A DNA stretch of 64,000 nt from Kribbella italica (lineage in GTDB: Bacteria > Actinomycetota > Actinomycetes > Propionibacteriales > Kribbellaceae): NCBI RefSeq assembly GCF_014205135.1, contig NZ_JACHMY010000001.1, positions 3,038,001 to 3,102,000 on the forward strand, read 5' to 3'. The position numbers and the translations under genes are program-made. The notes below the pieces were generated by a model. It saw only the letters and a program-made list of their open reading frames with translations. It did no database searches and had not been told where the DNA came from. Each line of letters opens with the position of its first letter. Position 1 is the stretch's first letter. Positions 1-9,832 of this stretch are shown one piece after another.

Positions 1-287
1 GGGAAGTGGTTGGTGCGCGTTCGGGTGGAGACGCTGGCTTTCAGCCTGCGCCGGAACGGATTGTTGGCGTGTGGAACGGACCTGCAGCACTCACCAAGCT
101 CGGGCCGGGCGCCGCGGTCCCGCGTGAGAGTGGCGTCGAGGGAGCCTCAGGGAGTGGTTGGTGAGTGGTGCGCGTTCAGGGGCAAGGTCCGGGGGCGTCG
201 CCTGCTGCTCGGGGTTCGGGCGGCGCGAGGTCGCGCGGGTGAGGAACCGCGCGGACTGGAGAGCGGCTCGGCTGGGCGCTGAGGGGG
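1..287. other. No convincing gene; degenerate direct repeat
   Basis: This stretch lies downstream of aroQ and reaches the window edge. The minus strand has no start codon with a ribosome binding site. The only long plus-strand frame starts with TTG, is rich in Arg and Gly, and lacks any domain or RBS. A short direct repeat is visible: AGTGGTTGGTG followed by GCGCGTTC near positions 5-22 and again near 153-177. I see nothing else in it. Confidence 0.5.
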
Positions 288-728
288 TCAGTCCGTGAGG
301 GTGGTGAGGGCGCGCAGGGCCAGGCGGTAGGAGTTCAGGCCGAAGCCGGCGATGGTGCCGGTGGCTACGGCGGCTACGACGCTGGTGTGGCGGAACTCTT
401 CGCGGGCTGCGGGGTTGCTGATGTGGATTTCGATCAGGGGGGCGGTGCGTTGGGCGCAGGCGTCGCGGAGGGCGTACGAGTAGTGGGTGAACGCGGCGGG
501 GTTGAGGACAACCGGGTACTTGTGGTCGGCGGCCTCGTGGAGCCAGCCGACGAGTTCGGACTCGTCGTCGGTTTGGCGGACCTCTACGGTCAGGCCGAGG
601 TCGGCGCCGGTTTTCTCGCAGTCGGCGACCAGGTCGGCGTACGTCGTCGCGCCGTACACGTCGGGCTCCCGGGAGCCGAGGCGGCCGAGGTTGGGTCCGT
701 TGAGTACTAGCACCTTGCGCGCGGTCAC
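288..728 (-). CDS. aroQ: 3-dehydroquinate dehydratase, type II (AroQ)
   Basis: Catalyses the dehydration of 3-dehydroquinate to 3-dehydroshikimate in the cytoplasmic shikimate pathway. The 146-residue product has the usual length of the dodecameric type II enzyme. It shows the N-terminal [15 protein letters not shown] segment with the active-site loop Arg and the Tyr of DVYG, the [10 protein letters not shown] segment, and the [16 protein letters not shown] segment with the catalytic-site His. The frame stays open upstream to 878, but the GTG at 726-728 gives the canonical start ([10 protein letters not shown]), and the upstream residues are low-complexity. It should close the aroC-aroK-aroB series. 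Here it is separated from aroB by two opposite-strand secreted genes, so it probably has its own promoter in the A/T-richer 879-990 gap. Confidence 0.93.
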   Translation of the reverse strand: MTARKVLVLNGPNLGRLGSREPDVYGATTYADLVADCEKTGADLGLTVEVRQTDDESELVGWLHEAADHKYPVVLNPAAFTHYSYALRDACAQRTAPLIEIHISNPAAREEFRHTSVVAAVATGTIAGFGLNSYRLALRALTTLTD

Positions 729-992
729 GGGGTCAACCCTAGTGCCCGGTCCTGTGATCGCCCGGGCGACCCAGCAGTTCGGGGCGGCGAGGGCCTGGGC
801 GCGCTCGGTGACTGCGAGCGGATGACAGGCGACGGGCGGCGCGGCCGTCTGTGAGGTGGTGCCGGACCGGCCTCTCATGAAAGTGCCACGAAAGCGTCAT
901 GAATGCCTGCCGTGCCTAACTGTCAACAAGCACCAGGTAAATCCAGTAGCAATTTATTCTTTAATGAGAAGTTCTGACGAAAGGACGGTCTG

Positions 993-1346
993 ATGAAGAT
1001 GAAGATGATTCACGCGGGGTCTACGGTTCTCGTTTCCGCAGGATTGCTCTTGGGAAGTCCCGCTGTCGCACAGGCCGGTCAAACTTCTGAAAGCTCGACG
1101 CGCGCGTCCGACCTGTCGGTGATCGACCCCATTGGATTCTACGCAGTGTTCATGGCAGAACATCCGAAGAAGGAGAGCCTGTACCTCACGTCGACCACAA
1201 AGTTTCAGATGATCTGCTGGTACCAGTGGCCGGGGTTCGAGCGGCGCTCGTACGGCGAGATCAAGTCAGGTAAGCATTCCGGCAAGTTCGGAAACATAGA
1301 TCTGAAGTGGGTCAAGGACGAGATCGTCGTAGATCGTTGCAAGTAA
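993..1346 (+). CDS. Small secreted protein with TKFQMxCWY motif (copy 1)
   Basis: Unrecognised 117-residue secreted protein. Residues 1-28 form a Sec signal peptide (Lys-rich start, hydrophobic core, AVAQA cleavage region). The mature part has only two Cys, one in the motif TKFQMICWY and one three residues from a KxxxC-like end, so one disulfide is possible. A GAAAGGA ribosome binding site at 979-985 lies 7 nt before ATG 993. The downstream gene at 1383 is a paralogue sharing TKFQMxCWY, an SGKF/SGRF segment and the C-terminal Cys. Base composition is visibly lower in GC than the flanking aro genes, and the pair is inserted opposite to the aro genes. This suggests horizontal acquisition. Function unknown. 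Confidence 0.72.
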   Translation: MKMKMIHAGSTVLVSAGLLLGSPAVAQAGQTSESSTRASDLSVIDPIGFYAVFMAEHPKKESLYLTSTTKFQMICWYQWPGFERRSYGEIKSGKHSGKFGNIDLKWVKDEIVVDRCK

Positions 1347-1382
1347 TTCGCAGACGCCATTGACACGAGGAGGATCGAAACG

Positions 1383-1739
1383 ATGAAGCTCATGCAAGGA
1401 TTACTGGCGGCCGGGATGGTTGCCGGCTCGGCGCTGACTCCTGTATCCGCAGGTGCGAGCACCCCGGCAGAGCGTGGATCTGTACCGGCTACGGCCGCGG
1501 GTGGTGGTTCAACCATCGGGACCGATTGGGAAGTCATTGTCAGCCGGGATGATGGTGTCGCTCTCGAAGTCAAGGGAGGCACCAAGTTTCAGATGTGGTG
1601 CTGGTACGACGGATTCACCATGCCTCCTTTGCACGGAAGGTATTTCCACGGAAAAATCCCGTCCGGCAGATTTGATGGATCAATGGTGAACGTGTGGGGA
1701 AACGATGTCAGAAACCAGAAGTCAGTGCCGCACTGCTAG
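1383..1739 (+). CDS. Small secreted protein with TKFQMxCWY motif (copy 2)
   Basis: Paralogue of the preceding gene, 118 residues, 36 nt downstream and probably co-transcribed. A GAGGAGGA ribosome binding site at 1367-1374 precedes ATG 1383. Residues 1-25 look like a signal peptide, followed by a Ser/Thr/Ala/Gly-rich linker (to about residue 45) and a compact domain carrying TKFQMWCWY and a terminal PHC. The two Cys occupy the same relative positions as in copy 1. No known enzyme or binding motif is visible. The arrangement of tandem secreted paralogues with one conserved Cys pair would suit a small extracellular binding or inhibitor protein, but that is only a guess. Confidence 0.72.
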   Translation: MKLMQGLLAAGMVAGSALTPVSAGASTPAERGSVPATAAGGGSTIGTDWEVIVSRDDGVALEVKGGTKFQMWCWYDGFTMPPLHGRYFHGKIPSGRFDGSMVNVWGNDVRNQKSVPHC

Positions 1740-1841
1740 TAGACGGCACGGCTCCGTGGCTGGAGCAGTTCGGCCGGGAGGGCGGCGGGTTGAAGACGAG
1801 GCCGGGGACCGCGCCAGGCACCGGGCCGGTCGTCGTACCGG

Positions 1842-3942
<2,101 letters not shown>

Positions 3943-3946
<4 letters not shown>

Positions 3947-5148
3947 TCCGCACCCCACGCACGCGGCTGGATCGTGCCCGGCAGGCCGTCCAGGTACGAC
4001 CGGTGGTTGCGGGTCGTCTCGACCAGCGAGTCCCCGCCGAACTTCTCCAGCGACACGTCGGCCAGCACCAGCGCGACCATCGCCTCGGCGACGATCCCGG
4101 CCGCCGGTACGGCGCACACGTCCGACCGCTGGTGATGCGCCGCCGCGGCCTCGCCGGTCGCGGTGTCGATCGTCCGCAGCGCCCGCGGCACGGTCGCGAT
4201 CGGCTTCATCGCGGCGCGCACGCGCAGCGTCTCGCCGGTGCTCATACCGCCCTCGGTGCCGCCCGAGCGGCCGCTCGTCCGCCGTACCGTCCCGTCCTCG
4301 GCGACGATCTCGTCGTGCGCCTGCGACCCCGGCGTCCGGGCCAGCTCGAACCCGTCGCCGAGCTCGACGCCCTTGATCGCCTGGATGCCCATCAGCGCGC
4401 CGGCCAGCTTCGAGTCCAGCCGCCGGTCCCAGTGCACGTAGCTGCCGAGGCCGGGCGGCAGACCGTCGACGACGACCTCGACGACTCCGCCGAGCGTGTC
4501 GCCGGCCTTCTGCGCGGCGTCGATCTCGGCGACCATCGCCTTGCTCGCGTCCGCGTCCAGGCAGCGCACCGGGTCGGCGTCCAGCTTCTCGACGTCCGCG
4601 GCCGACGGCAGTACGCCGTACGGCGCCTTGACGGTCCCGAGCTCGACCACGTGGCTGACGATCGTCACGCCGTACGCCTGCTGCAGGAACCGTGCGGCGA
4701 CCTCGCCGAGCGCGACCCGGGCGGCGGTCTCCCGCGCGCTCGCCCGCTCCAGCACCGGCCGCGCCTCGTCGAACCCGTACTTCTGCATCCCGGCGAGATC
4801 CGCGTGACCGGGCCGCGGCCGGGTCAGCGGCGCGTTGCGGGCCAGCTCGGCCAGCGTCTCCGGGTCGACCGGGTCGGCAGCCATCACCTGCTCCCACTTC
4901 GGCCACTCGGTGTTGCCGACCTGGATGGCGATCGGGCTGCCGAGTGACAGCCCGTGCCGGAATCCGCCCAGGAAGGTCACCTCGTCCCGCTCGAACTTCA
5001 TCCGGGCGCCTCGGCCGTAGCCGAGCCGACGACGAGCCAGGGCGTCGGCCACGTGATCCGTGGTGACCTGAACGCCTGCGGGAAGACCTTCGAGTACGGC
5101 GACGAGCGCTTGTCCGTGCGACTCGCCGGCGGTGAGCCAGCGCAGCAT
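3943..5148 (-). CDS. aroC: Chorismate synthase
   Basis: Converts EPSP to chorismate with reduced FMN, the last common step of aromatic biosynthesis. The 401-residue product starts [13 protein letters not shown] and shows the family's signatures: [40 protein letters not shown] and the [15 protein letters not shown] segment. The ATG at 5148 is chosen because it begins the canonical N-terminus; the frame is open to 5220 without family sequence. It heads the coupled aroC-aroK-aroB set. In related actinobacteria aroE and the prepilin peptidase lie close by; here about 7.7 kb of accessory genes separate aroC from pilD. Confidence 0.95.
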
Positions 5149-5204
5149 GGGGCCGATTCTTTCACGCGGCCGGTGACGGCCCGTCGCCAGTCTCACCCGA
5201 AGGC

Positions 5205-5233
5205 CCGGACCGGGATGCAAGATCCCGGTCCGG
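5205..5233 (-). terminator. Hairpin after precursor A
   Basis: Perfect 11-bp inverted repeat (CCGGACCGGGA / TCCCGGTCCGG) with a 7-nt loop, 10 bp past the stop codon of the minus-strand precursor peptide and before aroC. It would end the short precursor transcript and insulate the aro operon. There is no T-run. Confidence 0.65.
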
Positions 5234-5242
5234 ACGCTGGGA

Positions 5243-5365
5243 TCAGATGCAGTAGATCCCGCCGCGGCAGGTACCGATCTTGGCCTCGGCGGCGGGCAGT
5301 TCGGTCTCCAGGTCGCCGAGCACCAGGTCGAGCTCGCGGGCCTCGTCGGTGTGAATGCTGTCCAT
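5243..5365 (-). CDS. RiPP-like precursor peptide A
   Basis: A 40-residue peptide too short for usual gene calling. It starts at ATG 5365 behind an AAGGAG ribosome binding site (5374-5379). The acidic leader contains [15 protein letters not shown] (residues 11-25) and the C-terminal end reads [10 protein letters not shown]. It is a clear paralogue of the plus-strand peptide at 5538, which has ELDLVIGELEQELPA and GTCVRVYCDF. The shared ELDLVxGxLExELPA leader and GTCx(3-4)YC core, next to a LanM-type dehydratase, fit a class-II-like lanthipeptide or other RiPP precursor. Thr32, Cys33, Tyr38 and Cys39 are the likely modification sites. Transcribed away from the enzymes and followed by its own hairpin. 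Confidence 0.78.
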   Translation of the reverse strand: MDSIHTDEARELDLVLGDLETELPAAEAKIGTCRGGIYCI

Positions 5366-5463
5366 GTCTGACTCCTTCGGGATCGCCGGATAGGGATGAC
5401 AGGATTTCGAAGACTAGACAGAACTCCGGGCCGGAATCCAGATAATGACCGCTTGCTGCCAAC

Positions 5464-5476
5464 CGGAAACTTTCCG
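5464..5476. promoter_or_regulatory. Palindrome between the divergent precursor genes
   Basis: CGGAAACTTTCCG is a perfect 6-1-6 palindrome in the middle of the 172-bp divergent region 5366-5537. It lies 61 bp upstream of precursor B and about 98 bp upstream of precursor A. Its position suits an operator serving both directions. No regulator gene is adjacent, and no strong -35/-10 pair could be assigned. Confidence 0.35.
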
Positions 5477-5537
5477 TGCTTGCCGAACGTCGGTGCGGTG
5501 TCAGAGGATTTCTGGAAAGAATGACCGAGGAGGATTC

Positions 5538-5651
5538 ATGGACAACGCCCACGAGCTCGACCTGGTGATCGGCGAGCTGGAGCAGGAACTGCCCGCCACC
5601 GGCGCGGAAGGTGCCGCCGGCACCTGCGTCCGGGTCTACTGCGACTTCTGA
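5538..5651 (+). CDS. RiPP-like precursor peptide B
   Basis: A 37-residue peptide with a GAGGAGGA ribosome binding site (5527-5534) before ATG 5538. The leader carries ELDLVIGELEQELPA (residues 6-20), then TGAEGAAG and the core TCVRVYCDF. Gly/Ala residues before Thr29-Cys30 resemble a leader-cleavage region, but no C39 peptidase or exporter is present nearby. It is the first gene of a tight plus-strand operon: the dehydratase GTG starts 4 nt after its stop, so the two are probably translated together. The sequence similarity to precursor A over both leader and core, with differing core interiors (VRV versus RGGI), is the pattern expected of variant RiPP precursors. Confidence 0.8.
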   Translation: MDNAHELDLVIGELEQELPATGAEGAAGTCVRVYCDF

Positions 5652-5655
5652 CCCG

Positions 5656-7818
5656 GTGACCGATCCGGCCGCCGTGCGAGCGGCCCGGGACGCACTGGTG
5701 TTCGCGGTGCACGCCCGCACGGCGGCCGGACTGCTCCCACCGGTGGTGACGACCGGGCCGGACGGCCTGGTCCGGGTCGAGCGGCACCTCGGCGGCCCGG
5801 CGGATGCCGGCCTGGTCGCGGGTCTGCTCGATCGGGCAGGCTTTTCGAGTCTCCTCGAAATGGTTGCCACCCTGACCACCGGCTGCGATAGCCTGCGGCG
5901 AGAATTCCCGCACCAGCTCGACCCCGGAATTCTGCACCCGATGAACGGTGCATTGTTCGGGCCGGTGATCGGTCCGGCATTTCTCGCCTGCCTTTCCGGT
6001 GCCGCACCAAGATTTCACGCCGGGCGCGCGGCGGACGACTTCCTCGCATTTCTGCGGGAATTCCTGCACCGCCTGGAGCGCGATGCCGAGCTGCTCTGGT
6101 TCGACACGCGGCGGCCGGTGACCGGCCTGACCGCGCACGACGGCGAGACCCACAACGGCGGCCGCCGGGTGCTGCGCGTCGACTTCCCCGGGCACACGGT
6201 CGTCTACAAGCCGCGCCCGGCCGACGTCGACCACCTCTTCCTCGCGCGCGAGGAATCCGCGTTCGCCGTGCTCAACGGCCTGTCGGACAAGATCAGGCTC
6301 CCGGTGATGGACCTCCTCCCCCGCGACGGCTACTCGTGGCACGAGTGGATCGACCGCCCCTCCCAGTGGGGAGAGATCCGCGAAGGGCTCGCCGGGACGG
6401 TGCTGACCGAGCCCGAGCTGTTCTGGCACCGGGCCGGCTCGCTGGCGGCCGCCTGCTTCGCCTTCGGCATCACCGATCTCAGCGAAGGCAACCTGTACGC
6501 CGGCGGCGCCGACCCACTGATGTACCCGATCGACCTGGAGCTGGCCTTCGTCGACGTACGGCGTCTGTCGGAGACCGGACTGGTCGCCGGGGAGGGCGCT
6601 CAGCACCACCACGTCGGGCTGGAGACCGAGCCGCGCCCCTGCGCCGCCGACGGACCGACCGTCTGCCTGGTCGAAGGGGTTGAGGGCCCGCAGGCCTGGC
6701 GGCGGACCAGCTCCTGGGCCAGGAAGGAGACCAGGACAGTCGTCGCTGACACGGCAGGCGGCATCGGCTACGGCGCCCACCTCACGCGCTTCCTGCGCGG
6801 GATGTTCGACGCCTGGACGCTGATGTGCAGCAACGTGCCGAAGCTGCACGCCGTGCTCGAGCAGCCGGCGACTGCTCGGGTCCTGCTGCGCTCGACCGAC
6901 CGCTACAGCGACATGCTCGACGACTGGCTGCTCGACGGCACACCGTTCCCCGAGGACGTCAGCGCGAGCGAGTGGGAACAGCTGGCGAGGCAGGACGTCC
7001 CGTACTACTTCAGGACCGACGGGCGCCTCCACTACTTGAACGACCAAGGCCCGGCCGTGCAGACGGACCAGCCGAGCCCGCCACCGGCGGACTGGGCCAA
7101 GGGACTCACCCTGTCGCGCCTCGGCGTCGCCCTGCGCGACGCGGTCGCCCCGATCGCCACCGAGGGGCTCCTGCTGGAGGACGAGACCCGTGTCGCCGTG
7201 AAGGACGCCGACCACGGCGCCGTGGCCTTCGAGTGGGCCAACCGATGGATCTGCTACCGCTGGACCGGCCAGAAGGTGACGCTGCAGCTGGCAGCGCTCG
7301 ACCAGGTGGTGGCGATCCGGGAGCGTCTGCTGAAGCTCGACCGCGTCGACGCGGGCTGGCGATCGCAGTGGGCCGACACCCGCTTCACCGACGACACGAT
7401 CGCCGAGCGACTCACCAAGCTGACCTCCACCGCGTGCGCCTGGCTCCGGCAGGTCATCGACGAGCACGGCTGGCCCGGGCCGTTGATGGTCGGTGAAGAA
7501 GCCGCCGAGTCCGCCTGCCGACTCGTGCAGCACCTGGAGTCCCACGCCGAGTTCCAGCGCACCTGCCTGGACCTGCTGACCGCGGCGGTCGACGTACCGG
7601 GTCGCCACGTCGCCTACCTGACCGACGCGCTCTGCATCACCGAAGACCGGCCACAGGTCTACGGCACCAAGTTCCACGCCGTCGACGGGCAGCTCGTGCC
7701 GTGTCCGCTCGCCGAGCCCGTCACTGTCGACCGACGCCGCGCCGCGCTCGGGCTGGAGCCGCTCGCCGACTATGCCGCGCGGCTGCGGCGCAGATTCGCC
7801 ACCTCGGAGGTTTCATGA
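5656..7818 (+). CDS. Cyclase-less LanM-type dehydratase fused to DUF6624-like domain
   Basis: 720-residue protein starting at GTG 5656, 4 nt after precursor B; an upstream frame overlapping the precursor is not needed. Residues ~60-470 resemble the DUF4135 dehydratase domain of class II lanthipeptide synthetases, which phosphorylate Ser/Thr and eliminate phosphate. Visible are VVYKPRP with Lys185, TDLSEGN (274-279), PIDLELAF with Asp293 and the signature DVPYYFRTDGRLHY (447-460). Canonical LanM has DxHxxN; here Ser replaces that His, so activity may be altered. The LanC cyclase domain of ~1000-residue LanM proteins is absent. In its place residues ~550-690 look like DUF6624 (HGWPGPLMVGEEAAES, AYLTDALCITEDRPQVYGTKF). 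It probably acts on precursors A and B. Confidence 0.8.
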   Translation: MTDPAAVRAARDALVFAVHARTAAGLLPPVVTTGPDGLVRVERHLGGPADAGLVAGLLDRAGFSSLLEMVATLTTGCDSLRREFPHQLDPGILHPMNGALFGPVIGPAFLACLSGAAPRFHAGRAADDFLAFLREFLHRLERDAELLWFDTRRPVTGLTAHDGETHNGGRRVLRVDFPGHTVVYKPRPADVDHLFLAREESAFAVLNGLSDKIRLPVMDLLPRDGYSWHEWIDRPSQWGEIREGLAGTVLTEPELFWHRAGSLAAACFAFGITDLSEGNLYAGGADPLMYPIDLELAFVDVRRLSETGLVAGEGAQHHHVGLETEPRPCAADGPTVCLVEGVEGPQAWRRTSSWARKETRTVVADTAGGIGYGAHLTRFLRGMFDAWTLMCSNVPKLHAVLEQPATARVLLRSTDRYSDMLDDWLLDGTPFPEDVSASEWEQLARQDVPYYFRTDGRLHYLNDQGPAVQTDQPSPPPADWAKGLTLSRLGVALRDAVAPIATEGLLLEDETRVAVKDADHGAVAFEWANRWICYRWTGQKVTLQLAALDQVVAIRERLLKLDRVDAGWRSQWADTRFTDDTIAERLTKLTSTACAWLRQVIDEHGWPGPLMVGEEAAESACRLVQHLESHAEFQRTCLDLLTAAVDVPGRHVAYLTDALCITEDRPQVYGTKFHAVDGQLVPCPLAEPVTVDRRRAALGLEPLADYAARLRRRFATSEVS

Positions 7819-8870
7819 CCGACTGGACAGCCTTCACGGCACTCCCCTGGCAGACCGACCCGCTGCGCGTCACCGGCGGCCGGACACCGCTCGACGTCAG
7901 TACGGCGTACTGCGCTGTTCTGGCGGCCGCGACGCCGTTCCGGGAAGGGACCCGGTTCCTGGCGCTGCCGGAGGTGCGGTTCCAGCAGCCCAGCGGGCGG
8001 GTCGGAGCACCGGGCGAGCTCCTGCCCGGGCCGGAGGACGAGTTCCTCAAGCAGTACCTGCATCGCCAGGCTGAGCCGTTCCTCCTGCGGGTGAGGGAGC
8101 CGCTCGTGCTCGACTACTCGGTCTGGTCGCAGGTGCGAGCGCTGATCGAGCCGCTGTGGGAGCGGATCGGCGTACCGGTGGTTCCGGTGGCGTCGGAGCT
8201 GGTGGTGACGGACGGGCTGTCGCAGCACCTGAGCGCTGACGGGTACGTGACCCTCGTCTGGGTGCTGCACGGCCGGCTGGAGGTAGCGGTCGGAGGAGCG
8301 TCGCTCGCCGGCGAGGAGGGCGACCTGCTGTCCTGGCCGGCCGGAGGGGCAGACGTGATCGGCACTGACTGCCTGTGGCTGCGGCTGCTGGTGCCGGTCG
8401 ACGGGAAGCTGGCGGCGCGGCAGGTGACCGAGCTGCTGCTCGCGGGCCTGGACCGACAACGCGGGACGGATGCGACGCCGTACCTGCGGATGGCAGAGGC
8501 CGGTCAGCTCATGCAGCCGCTGGTGGAGACTGCTGACGGGCTGGCCGAGTTGAGCAGCAGCGCTGAGGTGGAGCGGAGCCTGCGGGTGCAGTGGGCGAGC
8601 CGGGTCAGTGCGGCGGCGCTGGAGCCAGTCCCGGCGCCGCAGCGGTCGGAGCTGGTCGCCGGACTCCGCGTGCGCTCGGCCGCGCGGGTCTACCGGATGC
8701 CTGACGGCGAGCGATGGTTGTGGGCGGTCAACGGGCACGCGTTCGCGATCGGCGGCGGTGATGCGCTGCTGGCCGAGCTGGAGCGAGGTGAGGTGCTGGT
8801 GAAGGACGACGCCTACCTGCCGTTGCTGCGTCGGTTGCACTCGCTGCGAGCTGTGGAGGTGGTGGCATGA
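7815..8870 (+). CDS. JmjC/cupin-like protein lacking the full metal triad
   Basis: 351-residue protein starting at ATG 7815, overlapping the dehydratase stop by 4 bp (ATGA). Residues ~125-195 have a cupin/JmjC-like strand pattern (LVWVLHGRLEVAVGG, then EEGDLLSWPAGG). Where active JmjC enzymes have HxD and a distal His, this protein has HLS and no aligned distal His, so it is probably not a competent iron oxygenase. The C-terminal 65 residues resemble the winged-helix tail of cupin_4 hydroxylases. The gene is coupled to the next one, an intact JmjC protein. It may be a substrate-binding or heterodimer partner, or a RiPP-recognition subunit; this is inference. The family assignment is tentative. 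Confidence 0.6.
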   Translation: MTDWTAFTALPWQTDPLRVTGGRTPLDVSTAYCAVLAAATPFREGTRFLALPEVRFQQPSGRVGAPGELLPGPEDEFLKQYLHRQAEPFLLRVREPLVLDYSVWSQVRALIEPLWERIGVPVVPVASELVVTDGLSQHLSADGYVTLVWVLHGRLEVAVGGASLAGEEGDLLSWPAGGADVIGTDCLWLRLLVPVDGKLAARQVTELLLAGLDRQRGTDATPYLRMAEAGQLMQPLVETADGLAELSSSAEVERSLRVQWASRVSAAALEPVPAPQRSELVAGLRVRSAARVYRMPDGERWLWAVNGHAFAIGGGDALLAELERGEVLVKDDAYLPLLRRLHSLRAVEVVA

Positions 8871-9826
8871 CCGAGCTGGTGACCGTGGACCGGCTGGACT
8901 GGGCCGAGTTCGCGGAGCACTACTGGGACAAGCGGCCCGTCCTCGTCCGTGGGGTGCGGCCGATGCCCTTCGTCGCGGAGGAGGTCTTCGCGGCCGCCGT
9001 ACGGGCTCAGGAGTACGACGGGCAGCCGACGGCGCAGTTCACCGTCGAGCGGACACAGCAGGGTGAGCGGCAGGAGCTGCTGCCGGCGGCCGCAGACGGC
9101 TCGTTCGACCAGTACGAGCAGCGACTGGCGGAGCGGCTCGGGGAGCGTGGGTACGCGCTGATCGTCAGCGGGTTCCACGCGTTCGACCGGGCGCTGTGGT
9201 CGCGCGAGAAGGAGTTCTTCGGCGGGCTGTGGGCGCAGGTCGGGCTGCCGCTCACCGGGGCGATCACGACGATGTTCCACGGCAACTACGACCACAGCCC
9301 GGTCGGTGTGCACAAGGACCGGTTCGCGACGTTCATGTTCGGGCTGCGGGAGCGCAAGCGGATGCGGTTCTGGGCCGAGCGGCCGTGGGACGAACCGGTG
9401 AGCAGTGTCGTCGACTACGCGCGCTTCGTGCCGTCATCCTTCGCGGTAGAGGTGGAGCCGGGCGACTTGCTGTATTGGCCGTCGAGCTACTACCACGTGG
9501 GTGAGAACTGCGGGCGGCGCCCGGCGACCAGCGTGAACATCGGCGTGCCCAGAGACGAGCACAAGGTCGAGTACGAGCTGGAGGATCTGCTGGCTGATCT
9601 CGATCCGCGCACGCTGGTCAACTCGGGCGCGCGGCTGGAGCTGCTGGCCGGGGAGATCGCCGCGCCCGCACGGGTCGAGGCACCGGGCCAGGTCCTGACG
9701 GCGCAACTGCCGGAGGCACTGGAGGAGGCACTGCGCAACTGCCGGGAGCAGTCGCTGGGTGAGCGGGTGAAGGACGTCTCGCACCGCCGCTGGGCCGCGG
9801 GCGGCTTCGAGCCCGTCCCGGACTGA
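8867..9826 (+). CDS. JmjC-domain (cupin) iron/2-oxoglutarate oxygenase
   Basis: 319-residue protein whose ATG at 8867 overlaps the upstream stop by 4 bp. The N-terminus (DWAEFAEHYWDKRPVLVRGV) is typical of cupin_4/JmjC hydroxylases. The facial triad is visible: His149 and Asp151 in VGVHKDRF and distal His210 in WPSSYYHVGEN, with EPGDLLYWPSSYY before it. Members hydroxylate protein side chains using Fe(II), O2 and 2-oxoglutarate. As the last gene of the precursor-dehydratase-cupin operon, it most likely oxidises the precursor peptide, perhaps the conserved Tyr or an aliphatic or Asp residue in the core. A hairpin directly follows the stop. Confidence 0.82.
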   Translation: MTELVTVDRLDWAEFAEHYWDKRPVLVRGVRPMPFVAEEVFAAAVRAQEYDGQPTAQFTVERTQQGERQELLPAAADGSFDQYEQRLAERLGERGYALIVSGFHAFDRALWSREKEFFGGLWAQVGLPLTGAITTMFHGNYDHSPVGVHKDRFATFMFGLRERKRMRFWAERPWDEPVSSVVDYARFVPSSFAVEVEPGDLLYWPSSYYHVGENCGRRPATSVNIGVPRDEHKVEYELEDLLADLDPRTLVNSGARLELLAGEIAAPARVEAPGQVLTAQLPEALEEALRNCREQSLGERVKDVSHRRWAAGGFEPVPD

Positions 9827-9832
9827 GCAGCC

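Noticed and set aside
10..282. 90-residue plus-strand frame at the window edge
   Set aside because: TTG start, no ribosome binding site, Arg/Gly-rich composition and no domain.
3947..4906. Extension of aroK upstream to 4906
   Set aside because: It overlaps aroC in another frame. The GTG at 3946 forms a GTGA overlap with the aroC stop.
5536..7677. 713-residue minus-strand frame over the dehydratase
   Set aside because: Antisense shadow. The plus strand has LanM signature motifs and coupled neighbours.
7815..8870. LanC-type cyclase after the dehydratase
   Set aside because: No GxxHG or Cys-His zinc motifs are present; the pattern is cupin-like.
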